NCBI GenBank assembly: GCA_910589415.1 | Contig: OU342637.1 | Location: 25,891,162 to 25,955,161, forward strand | Direction of reading: 5' to 3' | Length of the DNA stretch: 64,000 bases | DNA from: Malachius bipustulatus | Lineage: Eukaryota; Arthropoda; Insecta; Coleoptera; Melyridae | Shown here: in pieces, positions 34,700-45,236 of the stretch | Layout: every line of letters starts with the position of its first letter | Numbering within the stretch: position 1 is the stretch's first letter | Program-made: the position numbers and the translations under genes | Notes under the pieces: generated by a model | Seen by the model: only the letters and a program-made list of their open reading frames with translations | Told to the model about the DNA's origin: nothing | Database searches by the model: none

Positions 34700-35392
34700 C
34701 AGGGTGATAAAATTTAAAAAAAATATTAGGTACCTATTATATTTATTATATTATATAACTCATGTAAATTCGAATAGATTTTGATGAAACTCGGCATGAA
34801 CAATAAACAAGCAAAGTTCTTTAATTTTGCTATTTCACTATTTTAGGTTTGATAGAGGTATTCCAGTGACGTAGATATTTATGACATTTTTTCTTATTTT
34901 TTTTTTAACTTTTCTCTCCCTATCTTTTACGCCACTGCCTTTATTGCAAATATAAAAACGTTATTCGATAGCCCATCCAATTTAGAACAAAAAAGTATTG
35001 TTTCATTTTTTTATACGGTGCACTGGTTTCGAGATATTTGAATATTCCTCAGGCAATGTCACTCATCATTTTGAAATGTAAATGGCCCAACATCACCTGA
35101 GAAAACTTCAAATATCTCGAAAACGATGCCCCGCGTGAAAAAAACTAAGACTAAGAAATACTTTTTTGTTCTAAAATGTAAGAGCTATTGAATAACGTTT
35201 TTGTATTTGCATAAAAAACAGTGGCGTAGAAGATAGAGAGAGAAAAGAAGAAATAAAGAAAAAAAAACTTATTATCTACGCCACTGGAAGACATCTACAA
35301 ATCCTGAAACAGCAAAATTAAATACAGAAAAAAAATGTTTTCTTTGACGCTCCCTCCTACACTTTTAAAAATTTGTCGGTATATTTACCCTG
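34700..35392. mobile_element. Palindromic MITE, CAGGGTG ends, TA flanks
   Basis: The element starts CAGGGTGATAAAA after TA (34698-34699) and ends TTTACCCTG before TA (35393-35394). The two halves are inverted copies: GTTCTTTAATTTTGC..TTT near 34816 faces GCAAAATTAAATACAGAA near 35308, and TTTTACGCCACTG near 34926 faces CAGTGGCGTAGAAGATAGAG near 35220. Inside it, CAGTGACGTAGATA (34864) and TATCTACGCCACTG (ending 35286) form a second set of TIR-like ends. No coding capacity. It is related to 50790-51782. Confidence 0.75.
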
Positions 35393-35394
35393 TA

Positions 35395-36255
35395 TGTGTA
35401 ATACCTACCTATACATTATGATTTTTTCTTAATTTTAAAACTAATTTTTCTTAGATAATCCACTCTTAAGTACTATAAAGAAGCCTGGCAACATCCTCGG
35501 GAAGGTTATCAAATGATCATTATACCTAGTGAAACAAATTTATGACATGCTAATGTCAAAAAGACATTTTTCTTGTGGGAATAATAATTCTAAGAATATT
35601 AAAAATATACATGAGCCTGTCTAACAACATACCTACCTAATTTACTGCATGTCTTAACCCAGCAGGTAAATTTCAATTGTGCAGAGATTACTGCATGGAG
35701 GGGGGTAGGAGTAATAATGGGCAACTTGTTTACTTCATTTACCAAGCATTGTATTTTTGGTTTTACCTCCTATAGGTAGGTATTTGAAAACTTTTCATGG
35801 CTATTAGGGCAGTGCAATTTTCAAATACCTATTGCTACTAAGTACAAGAATAATAAAAATTACAACTCTCGTAGGCCTAATCTACTTAACTGACAAAAAA
35901 AAAGAACTACCTTTCATCAAGAAATCTTATTTTTCAAGTTCTGATATAACAAATTTCTATGTTTATGCAGTCACCAAAAAGGGACCTAACCGAACCTGAT
36001 TAAGACAGAATAAAAATTAATTTTTGCAAAATAAATAGTTCATTTTTTTATAAATAAATAATACCTATAAATAAAACTTTCCTTTCTCTAAAACTCTAAA
36101 ACATTTTTTGCCCTTTTTCATACGCCAAGCACAGTTTCACAAAAAAAACATTCCATCAAGACAGCTTATTTTGACGTTTTCGACATTTTTTTATGTTTCG
36201 TGAAATTTTCCTGAACGTGGTTTTTGCTCTAAAACGATAAGCTTTTCAACCAGGA
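35395..36255. other. No gene seen
   Basis: AT-rich presumed mex-3 intron with TAGGTA/TACCTA tracts. No exon, RNA or repeat boundary recognised. Confidence 0.5.
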
Positions 36256-36580
36256 CAAGACAAACAACTTTTTTTTGCAAAGCCAGGTCAGCTCTAAAAT
36301 GTTATTTTTGCAACATCCGGTCAGCTCACTTTTTTTTGCAAGTAAATTCGATTTTTGCCAAGTCCGGTCGGTTTGCTTGAATTTTTTATTTTGAGTTTAT
36401 TTTTGCTGCAAAGTCCGGTTAGCTCGAAAAGGAGATTTTTGCAAGATCCGATTAGCTCAAAAATTTGAGCTTTGTCAAACCGCCGAACCTTGCAAAAAAC
36501 AAATTTGAGCTGACCCGACTTTGTCTATAACCGGACTTGCAAAAAAATAGGTCTGGTCAAATCTGACTGCAACAATTTCA
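36256..36580. repeat. GTCCGGTCAGCTCG array, strand-switching
   Basis: Units such as GCAAAGCCAGGTCAGCTC and CCAAGTCCGGTCGG run in plus orientation to about 36470. Then inverted units follow (TTGAGCTGACCCGACTTTG, ACCGGACTTGCAAAAA) to about 36560. Same design as 23100-24430 and 29074-29450. Confidence 0.75.
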
Positions 36581-37804
36581 CTTAATCTTCATCTTAAAAA
36601 CCGTCACTTAGCACCATGCAAAATAAATAGTTGAAAAATTTTAAAATAAATATTCATGATTAATTTTTCAAATTAATATTTCCAATTTTGACTTGCTTTT
36701 GAACATCTCTATAAGAACATAGATAGGTAATCGACATAGTTGATATTTTTTATAATTTGAATTAATTTAGGAAAATGTTCCTTACCCTCAAACCAGAAAT
36801 TTTGAAGACTGTCGTCTGTACAAAATACAAATTCTTTTCTTGCTCATTTTTTTTGAAAAATGAAGGAGAGAAAGAGAAGAGTATTCAAACTTCATAAAAA
36901 CAAAAACTTGTCATTAATTTTGAGATCCAAAGGAACATTTACAATTTCAAAAATACTTAAATTTCCTAACGTTTTCTCAAAAGTTTTGTTTATCTGGTAA
37001 TTTTAATGATAGGCACTGAGGGTTACTATAATTTTTCCCGAGCTTTTTCCTTATCCTAGAAATTTGAGGTACTTATTCAAAAAAGAGAGCTCTTGCTCTA
37101 AAACAACCATTTTTTGCCTGCCTAGTCTAGCAGCAGAAACTTGTAATCAGGGTAAATCAATAATTATTATCAAGTAGGTAGGTAGGTAATTCCCCTCCAA
37201 ACTTAGGTACCTACTCGAGCTTCGGCAAAATAAACATATTCAAAAATGAGTGTCCAATAGACTCAACGTGTTTTTTGGGAACGTATTCGTCAAAAACGTT
37301 GAGTTTTTTGGGCACCAAATTTAGTTTTATTAATGAAGTCCGGAGTTGAAGTTTTGAACATGCAGAAGAATATTGTCCTGAAAAAGGTACTTAGGTACAA
37401 CTTCAAAAAGTCTCATCGGGACCTTCATATAAACACTTTTTCCTGTTTTAGGTACCTATGTATTTAAGAAAAAACAAGACAACAACGATCTCAAACAGGA
37501 AAAAGAAATCAAACAAGAAATTTTTTTACCCCAAAGTTTAGGGTCATAAAAATTTGAGTCAGTTTGGGTCAAGTTTCAAGTTGAATTGGTACGTTTAGGC
37601 CAGTTTAGGGCCCAAACTGACCAATTCAAGTTTAATTGCTGATGCTCTTATTTAGGTACCTACCATCTCTAAGGTGGTCGATATAACCACCTACAGCTAC
37701 CTACTTCATCAAAATTATCTACCAAAAATAAAAAACAACCAAATTTCATTTTCATGAAAAGTATCGGCCATCGATAATAAAGTAAATAAAAGATAAAACC
37801 TCAC
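36581..37804 (-). other. mex-3 intron 1, donor-proximal part
   Basis: Begins with the donor GTGAGG (37804 downward on the minus strand). AT-rich and non-coding, with TAGGTAGGTAG runs. A small repeat of GTTTGGGTCAAGTTTCAAGT/CAGTTTAGGGCCCAAACTG lies near 37560-37630. No further KH exon found. Confidence 0.6.
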
Positions 37805-38072
37805 CTTGTCGTCCAACGATTTCGGCCACATGCTCGGAGCTGGGCACCGGCACGCACTCCGTCATATTCTGGCTCTTCTTGGAGCGGACTTCGTCCAAGC
37901 CGGCCGCGACGAGGGGGTTAACGAAAGACGAAAGATCCCCGCCGTTGTCCTGCTCTGAGACCCCGAGGGGGTCCAGATTGAGCATGGTCAACTCGAGGGC
38001 GAGCTGGAGGGCCCTGTCGTCACCGATCGCACTGGGACGCTCCATGTCGGAGAAGATACTAGAAGCCGGCAT
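37805..38072 (-). CDS. mex-3: MEX-3 RNA-binding protein, first coding exon (partial gene)
   Basis: MEX-3 proteins bind mRNA 3'UTRs through two KH domains and control translation and turnover, notably in embryos. This exon encodes 89 residues plus one base of codon 90. The start [12 protein letters not shown], the RALQLALEL block (residues 21-29) and [20 protein letters not shown] (69-88) are hallmarks of the family and match the vertebrate MEX3 N-terminus in order. The last part is strand 1 and helix 1 of KH1. The intron splits the glycine codon closing the GRQG (GxxG) RNA-binding loop, donor G|GTGAGG, phase 1. The ATG at 38072-38070 has A at -3, and an in-frame TAG lies 12 nt upstream, so it is the first Met. 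Later exons (rest of KH1, KH2, RING) are not visible and should lie left of position 1 or be unrecognised. Identity is very secure. Confidence 0.95.
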
Positions 38073-38580
38073 CGTCTCTGAACACTATTAATTCCACACC
38101 TACGAAAAGTTCTCCAACACTTACTACTGGTACTGATACTACTGGGGACGATGATGATGGTTATTAGTAGAGAAGATGATCAAAAAAAACGAACTCTGTT
38201 TTAATAACTGATTGTCGCTGATCAAAGCACGCAAGAGTCGGTCTTATTTGACCAACGCGAGTCTACTGGGAACAACGTCCATAAGAGATAAAAACGACGA
38301 CTTATTTAAAAACACGTTTCACCGGTATAAAAATATATAAATATATTATTATAATTTATAAGTATTAGGGTCTAGTTGCTAGTTGTTGGATGACAAGCAA
38401 ACGTTACTTCGCGCTTGCTTGTGGCTGACTGACGGATCGGGGGCTCACGCTGAAGCAGCTGCAGCCGCATGGTTCGCTGGCCGGTGCCGGGAGGTGCTGG
38501 TGCGCATGCGGACGCGCAAATCGCGGGACAATAACTGCTACGTGTAGACGACACCCGGGTGAGGAAGACGCCTCTGATTG
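38073..38580 (-). promoter_or_regulatory. mex-3 5' leader and probable promoter
   Basis: Directly upstream of the mex-3 ATG. 38370-38560 is the most GC-rich, CpG-containing stretch for many kilobases and holds an NRF-1-like site. Between it and the ATG, 38324-38361 is a pure A/T tract with TATAAA-like strings on both strands (ATTTATATATTTTTATACC read on the minus strand). Transcription could start in either part; the sequence alone does not decide. A 5'UTR intron cannot be excluded. Confidence 0.5.
38501..38511. promoter_or_regulatory. NRF-1/Ewg-like site
   Basis: TGCGCATGCGG differs by one base from the palindromic NRF-1 consensus TGCGCATGCGC. It sits about 430 nt upstream of the mex-3 start codon in the GC-rich patch. 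Motif match only. Confidence 0.4.
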
Positions 38581-39480
38581 ATTTTTCTCCGTCTGTCTAC
38601 TACGACGTGTTTATTGAACTTTATTAAATTAGTCAATTTAATTTCTTCTTTTTTTTTTATTTCCATGAGTACTTATGGATTTTTTTCTTTCCACGTCAAA
38701 TCGAACGGTTTGAAAAATTTTGATTTTTAATTTCCCCAATTTTTAAAAATGTGTTCCCTCCAAAGAGTAAATTTTGAGTTTTTTTGATTACTTACTTGTT
38801 AAAGAAAATATCAATTTATCAAAAAATTTGTTTTTTTGTTCATAACTTTCTTAATGGTTAGAATTAAATCTTTTTTTTTTGCTAAAATTTTTATTTTTGG
38901 ATGGCCTTTACAGAAAAAAAAATACAAAAAAAGGGTACCTAAAAAAATATAAAAAGTGGTTTTGATTAAGATTCCAGTGACAGAAATCGGTACTTACCTA
39001 ATGATTTATAGAGAAAATATATTTTTCAAATTTTCAAAAATTGACAAAAAAAGCTACCATTGAGAGCCAACGACCTGACCTGTCTTGAAAGCTGTTTTTT
39101 TGTTTAAAAAAAAATAATCGAGTCTTTCAAAAACACGATTTAAAATTTCAAACTCAAAAATCTTAATCAAACACATTTTAAATATTTTTTTTGTATTTTT
39201 TTCTATTAAGGTCATATAAAAACAAAAATTTAAGGACAAAAAAGCTTCAATTTGGAGCATTATTACGAAAGTTATGAACAAAAAAAAAAAACAGAAAAAG
39301 AGCGATTTTTTTAATATTTGACACTTTTACCCAGAAATAAAAAAAAATCCAAAATTTAGCCGAAAGGCTCTTTTGAGGGGTAGGTAGGTACTAAAAAATT
39401 TCTAAAAATTGATAAGTAGTTTACAAAAATCTCGAATATTTATTTTAATTAAAAATATAATAAAATTAAATATATACCAT
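38581..39480. other. No gene seen
   Basis: Intergenic, upstream of mex-3. It is extremely A/T-rich with long T and A runs. Parts near 38820-39020 and 39055-39260 look like loose inverted copies (GTTCATAACTTTC faces GAAAGTTATGAAC), so a decayed palindromic element is possible. Confidence 0.45.
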
Positions 39481-39494
39481 CAATAAAAAATTGT

Positions 39495-41590
39495 CATTAG
39501 GATTGCCATACAGAAATGTATTTTTTGACATACCGTGTGTCCCCGGATAGGTGAAACGACTCTTATAAAAGACAAAAATTTTTTGATTTTAATTTTAATT
39601 TTTTGGGGTTCAGCCCTGCTTGGCTAAAGAATAATTTCTAACAAAATTTTAGTTTAAAAAAATCAAGCATGCCTTGGAAATTTTCAAGAAACCGGTTTTT
39701 CTGTTGAGTAAAGTGCCTTTTATGTGGCAAAAACGACAAAATGTTATTTGAAAAAGTTGTTCAGAATCAACATTTAGGTACGTATACCAAATTTCAAAAT
39801 CATAGGCCAACTTTGATCTTTTAATTTATTTTTATGTTTATTTCACAAATCAAAGAATTTCATTTGTAACAAAGACTGATATTGACAGATTGCCATTGCT
39901 ATGGGTACAATTTGGTTTTTCCATGGCAGTCATTGTTACAAAATGAAATTCTTTGATTTGTGAAATAAAACATAAAAATAAATTTAAAAAAATTAAAGTT
40001 GGCCTATGATTTTGAAATTTGGTATACGGACCTAAATGTTGATTCTGAATAACTTTTTCAAATAACATTTTGTCATTTTTGCCACATAAAAGGCACTTTA
40101 CTCAACAGAAAAACCGGTTTCTTGGAAATTTCCAAGGCATGCTTAATTTTTCAAAACTAAAATTTTGTTAGAAATTATTCTTTAGCCAAGCAGGGCTGAA
40201 CCCCAAAAAATTAAAATTAAAATTAAAAAAATTTTGTCTTTTATAAGAGTCGTTTCACCTATCCGGGGACACACGGTATATCTAGAAAGTAATGTATTGA
40301 CATCCAAAATCCTAATAAATCCTACAGCCTTAAAATCACGTGCAAGGTGTCATTAGGATTGAAGCTATATAGAATCGTCCGTATATCCGTAAAAAAAGAC
40401 GCAAATCCACCGAATACCGCGCAAAACTTGCAACATAAATATGTATAACTAAATCCTAATGTTCTAAAATAAAGTCGCGGTGTCGTGTCATTAGGATTAG
40501 AGATGTATTCGCCGAATTAAACAGAAACTAATGACTCAAAAATCAATACTGACGAGAAAAACCTAACTAAATCCTGCAGCCTAAAAATCAAGTAATTTCA
40601 ACTGCAAGGTATCATTAGGATTGAAGCTAGAATCGTCCGTTTATCCGCGAAAAAGATATACATAAATCTACCGGATTAAGCTCGAATGACTCCCTACCAA
40701 AAAAATAAAAAATAATAAATCCTAATGTTTTAAAATAAAATCACCTTCTTGTGTCATTAGGATTAAAGATGTAAATTCGACGAATAAAATTCAAACTAAT
40801 GACCCCACATAAATATACCTGGCAAAACATACAAAATAAATGAAACTAGGCCCCAAAATAAAGTCATTCTCAAGTATCAAGTGTCATTAGGATTGAAAAT
40901 GAAGATAGGAGTGTTTGCGTACCATACAAACAATATGACAAGACATGATAATAACAACATCCAACCTACACAAACATTGCAAGAAAACAAAATAAATTTA
41001 ACTAATTTCAAGGTCATTAGGATTAAAGAAAGAAGTATATATGTATATGCTTACCGCAAATAAAATCGAATAAAACTCGAAGGACATCATCCAAATAATT
41101 GCAAAAATTCAAAATAAATCAACCAAATCCTAAAGTAAAAATTATCAATTGCAGTAGTACTTTTTTATGTTGTACCTATCAAGTGTCTCTAGGATTGGAT
41201 TTGAAGGTAGGGATGGTTGCGCACCGTCAACAAGATGAAAATACTCCTCATAACACTCCAAAAAAACCACACAAATATTGCAAGAAATATAAATAAATTA
41301 TTTAACTAAGGTAAAATCAAAGATAAAGTCATATTAATTGGAAGTGGTGTCGCGTCATTAGGATTACAGAGAGCAGTGTGCTTACGGCAAACGATAAAAT
41401 AATATCGCGTATAAAACTCCACCTATAATCTTGGAAAACATGCAAAATAAGTAAATCCTAATGACTTAAATAAAATTATGTCAAGTATCACTAGGATTGA
41501 AGAGAAATGAGTGCTGAGTGCATGCGTACCGCAAACAGGATGCTGAAATTAAAGCAAAATTGTAAAATGCAAAATGAAGCGTGGTATATA
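39495..41590 (+). repeat. Tandem array marked by CATTAGGATT
   Basis: The decamer CATTAGGATT, or a 1-2 base variant, occurs at 39495, 40351, 40489, 40613, 40755, 40885, 41015, 41187, 41356 and 41489. After subtracting the insertion at 39533-40276, spacing is about 110-172 bp. Many units also carry the inverse AATCCTAATG 15-60 bp upstream and a second small dyad (TTTGCGTACCGCAAA). Copies are diverged but keep these motifs better than the rest. Confidence 0.75.
39533..40276. mobile_element. Near-perfect 744-bp palindromic MITE, CCGTGTGTCCCC ends
   Basis: Ends are CCGTGTGTCCCCGGATAGG and its inverse, flanked by TA on both sides (39531-39532, 40277-40278). The arms of roughly 330-340 bp are almost identical inverted copies: GGTTCAGCCCTGCTTGGCTA near 39608 faces TAGCCAAGCAGGGCTGAACC near 40182. 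A short spacer lies near 39870-39940. No coding frame. The transcript would fold as one long hairpin. It is inserted inside the first unit of the CATTAGGATT array. The high arm identity suggests it is fairly young. Confidence 0.85.
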
Positions 41591-42063
41591 AATAGTGGCT
41601 TAGTGGCAACCTTAAGGTTGCCTAATTTTAAAAAATGATGATCATAACCCTAGAGCTCAACTATCTATATTGATCAGCACTCAGCAGTCAGCAGTATCAC
41701 TGTTTCATGTTAGCACGCAACCTTTATAGAACATCGCCCTTATGAAGCATTTATAGTGAAAAATTATTTTTAAAATTTAGCCTTCTTGTCACCCCAGACT
41801 AGATAATAACCTTCTATAAATCGAGACATAAGAAGAGCGTGAAACTAGAAGAAATGTGGCGATTAGATCAGAAAACAACGATATCATGATCATATAACAC
41901 AATCATCAAATAAATGTGTGCTGATTAAGCTAAAATGAAATCTTTAAAACGGCCACTGGCGCCCAACGTGGGCCCAAAATTGATAGCCAGTACTTTAAAT
42001 ACGAATTTAAACTAGAATAGCTAATCTAGAAGAGACAGTCAGTAGCTTACTGATTCTAATGAA

Positions 42064-42077
42064 GGGGGGGGGGGGGG
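42064..42077 (+). repeat. Poly(G) run, 14 nt
   Basis: Uninterrupted run of 14 G on the plus strand. Confidence 0.9.
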
Positions 42078-43019
42078 CACATTTAAATAGAAAAAAAAAT
42101 GATTGGGGAAACTACGTTGGCGACTTATGTCAATAACGCAAAATCAAAATGTTTTTATTTCATTCTATTTATGAGTTTTCTTTTCTTTTATTTATTTTTT
42201 TTTAACTTAAAGGGCTAGTAATTTGTTTCCCAGGTACATATGGTTTGCTCAAGTAGTGTCGTCAGTATATCGACTGGGACTTTAAATCGGGGGTGCTGTT
42301 AGCTTAAAACTTATAAACTATCCCTAATTGCATAGGTAATTAATTATGCAAAAGGCGTCAAGAATATTTAACTGCGGATTAATTTCCTTCCAAAATCATG
42401 TTGCATGTAAGTTTATAAATTTCCTCTAGACTCTGGGGACCAAAATAGGACCAATAAGAACCAAAATGCTAAAAATATCCGTGAGGCCAGTAAATTGACC
42501 AGAAAGATCCAGGAACGTATTTCAAGATTTATTGCCAGGACAAGTTGATATCTCAGGTCTGTGCAATCATTTTTAATCAATTTTACAAAAAAATTGTAAT
42601 AAATTAACAACGCCATGGAATTATCATATTCAGTGGTTGTGGCCAGTAAGCTGTACCTATATATTTTGTTGAAATGGCTTAAGAAGTAATAAAGACTCGA
42701 GAGGCAAACTGTTTGAATGATCCAATTACAGTTTTTAATAAGTTGATAGTGTTGCGTCAATTAAACAGTCTAAATAAATAATTAATGAACTCCAATTTAT
42801 AAATAAATAATCAATAATAGTCCGAACTTGAACGAATTCTGAAAAAACGTTAGTAGGTACCTAACGATTTTTATTCGAAAATAAAGGCACTAGAACAAAG
42901 AATGGAAAAACCCGTTTTTCGAAAATCAAACAACGTTTTTCACTTATCTGCATTACCAAAATCTCAAATTTATAAATTCATTCATTACTCTCGAAGGTCA
43001 TACCCCTCTGCTTTATTAT

Positions 43020-43340
43020 TTGACGGTTATCGAGTGTTCCTCGCAAAGTGGTCCGCTAGACACCGGTTCCCGCGAATTTCGAAGTCTTCAAGCTCATTGG
43101 CGATCATGTGTGCCGGCTGGTGTACTCCCGCTACATTTATAACGTACGAATTTGTTTATTGCAAACAAAGGCGAGCACGTGCATTAACCGGCTTTTGGAA
43201 ATTACACTGCTTCTCGACAAGGTTCCTCGTTTATTTTTGCCGCTGATTGCTCCCCTGCAAAGTGTCTTTCATTAAAATCGGGAACAGTTGCCATTTTCGT
43301 CAAGTCGCTCTAGCTGGCGGGAAGAAAGTGGAACAGATGT
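43020..43340. other. GC-richer unique patch, candidate conserved non-coding element
   Basis: About 300 bp of mixed-composition sequence stands out from AT-rich, repeat-laden flanks. It has no internal repeat and no family match. A 114-residue plus frame (42902-43246) runs through it but contains no recognisable domain and has poor start context. Its position 5 kb upstream of mex-3 and about 14 kb downstream of the gro stop would suit an enhancer. This is inferred only from composition. Confidence 0.3.
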
Positions 43341-43974
43341 ATAAGTACCAGCACCAGTAGGTACCATACGACGTGATGTCGATTATAATAATAATAATGC
43401 TCCAGTAATAATAATAGTCGTATCGTGTTTATAATGGTCGGTGTAGCTTCTGGGTTCTGGGAGATCTCACGAGGGTAGCTTCGGCTTTAGAAATTCAAGT
43501 CATTGTTGTGATGTTCATGTTTATGTCGAGCTGAAATTAGGGATTAAAAATTTTCTTGCGCACAAAAAATACTCTTTGTTTATTTTTTCTTAACATATGG
43601 TACCTATACGAGATTGAAGCGGTTTATTCAAATTATAATTTTATTCATAAGACTAAGGACTGCCGAAAGGAATAAATTCACATACCTATACCTATGCAAT
43701 TTTATATTCAAGAATTCATACCTACTTATAATGCATAAGGAAAGTGGAAAGTAAGAGAGTTAAGAAGAAAGATTAAGGGGTTGCAGATTGCAGAGGCCAT
43801 AAAAAAATTTGCAATAATTTGTCCAGCTTCCACCACTTCAAGTTTAAGAGAAATTCAACGTTAGAGGTTATCGTTTCTCATTCTGACCTAGAGGGGTGAA
43901 GATTATATGAAAGAGGAGGGTTAAAATATTTTTTGCATTTTCCTATGCCTAAAGGGGTGGAAATCTTGGATTGC

Positions 43975-44300
43975 AAAGTCAGGTCAGCTCGAATTTTTTT
44001 TCTCCAAATATTACATTGACAAAAATCGAATTTTAGAGCCTACACTGGACCTTGCCAAAATTTAATTTTGGACCTTATCAAGGTGGATTTGCAAAAAAAA
44101 TGAGCTGACCGGACTTTGCAAAAATCAATTTTATGAGCTGACCAAAACTTGCAAAGAAAGATTCTACCGGACTTTGCAAAAATCTAATTTTCGAGATGAC
44201 TGGATTTTTCATACCTAATTGGAATTTTAGAGCTGACCGACAAAAACATTCTTGCTGCTGACGTCTTGTTGCAGCAAAAAAATCTGAGCTGACCTGGCAG
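43975..44300. repeat. GTCCGGTCAGCTCG array, mostly minus orientation
   Basis: Starts with one plus unit (GCAAAGTCAGGTCAGCTCGA, 43975), then inverted units such as GAGCTGACCGGACTTTGCAA to about 44300. T/A tracts separate the units. Confidence 0.75.
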
Positions 44301-44334
44301 TTCAGAATGCGATTATTCAGTACCGAAGCTGATG

Positions 44335-45000
44335 TATGAGTGACGTTACCCAAAGCAATAATTGAAGAAGTTGGTGTTGAAGTAAGTTGAAGAGGCAAAG
44401 TTGTTTATTTTTGTATAAATGTTTCAGGTTAGGTTTTATGAGTATTTGTTTCAAGTGAATTTTTTAGTATATATTTTTCTGAAGAAAAAAAAATGAAACC
44501 AAACAAAAACACCTAAAAAATCTAAAAAATTAGTAAATTTTTGACCAAAATTACATATTTTTAATAAAAAAATTGAATATTAAGTTGAAGATGTAGTTTC
44601 TGGACTTAGATATGCGAGATTTGGCTGAATTTGGCTTAAATACCGAAGACTAGGATTTGGAAAGAATCGCAAAAAACAATAAAATATTACTCTTGCCCAA
44701 GGGACATGCCTGAATTTTCAGAACTTCTTCACACCAATTGAAGAAGTTGGTGTTGAAGTGGAAAGGAGGCAAAGTTGTTTATTTTTCAGGTTAATTCATA
44801 CTTGAATCTTGAAAAAATCTAAAAATTAATAAATTTGGACCAAAATTGCCTGTTTTTAATAAAAAAATTGAACATTAGAAAACGTGTTTTTTGGACTTTT
44901 TTTCCGTAGAAGAAAGGGCTAAAGAAGGAATAGCAAAAAACAATAAAATATTACTTTTGTCCAAAAAACATGCCTGAATTTTCAGAATTTATAGTAAACA
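44335..45000 (+). repeat. Tandem pair of a ~380-bp segment
   Basis: AATTGAAGAAGTTGGTGTTG recurs at 44361 and 44737. GAGGCAAAGTTGTTTATTTT, TTTTTAATAAAAAAATTGAA and CAATAAAATATTAC..TTG followed by CATGCCTGAATTTTCAGAA also repeat in the same order. The second copy is shorter. Confidence 0.75.
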
Positions 45001-45236
45001 TAAAAGGGACTCCTTGATGTCATCTTCCCTCTCGAAAAGGTATCGGTCATGTGACCAGCCACTGAGACACATGCGTACAACAAATCCACCAAACGCTAGG
45101 TCAGCGGTGCACGATGCCACTTTTTGCTCACGTTAGGTAGGTACTAGAAGAAAATGAGCCCGAGACTAACAACGCGAAAACGAGTTTTTATAACATCTGT
45201 TGTTCGCCCAGCTTGAAAAAAAACCCTTCGATTATA

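Larger units (their letters stand above)
41591..43970. other. Non-coding intergenic sequence
   Basis: No gene recognised apart from the GC-richer patch listed at 43020. A 115-residue minus frame at 42413-42760 shows no known domain. A poly(G) run lies at 42064. Confidence 0.45.

Noticed and set aside
1..37804. Search for later mex-3 exons (KH1 end, KH2, RING) on the minus strand
   Set aside because: No CKIKALR-, GPKGATIK- or RING-like coding stretch was recognised; by-eye search could miss short exons.
39495..41590. Telomere-like array because units contain TTAGG
   Set aside because: TTAGG occurs once per 110-172-bp unit, not as consecutive pentamers.
39495..41590. CRISPR array
   Set aside because: Units are long, diverged and irregular, spacers are homologous, and the genome is eukaryotic.
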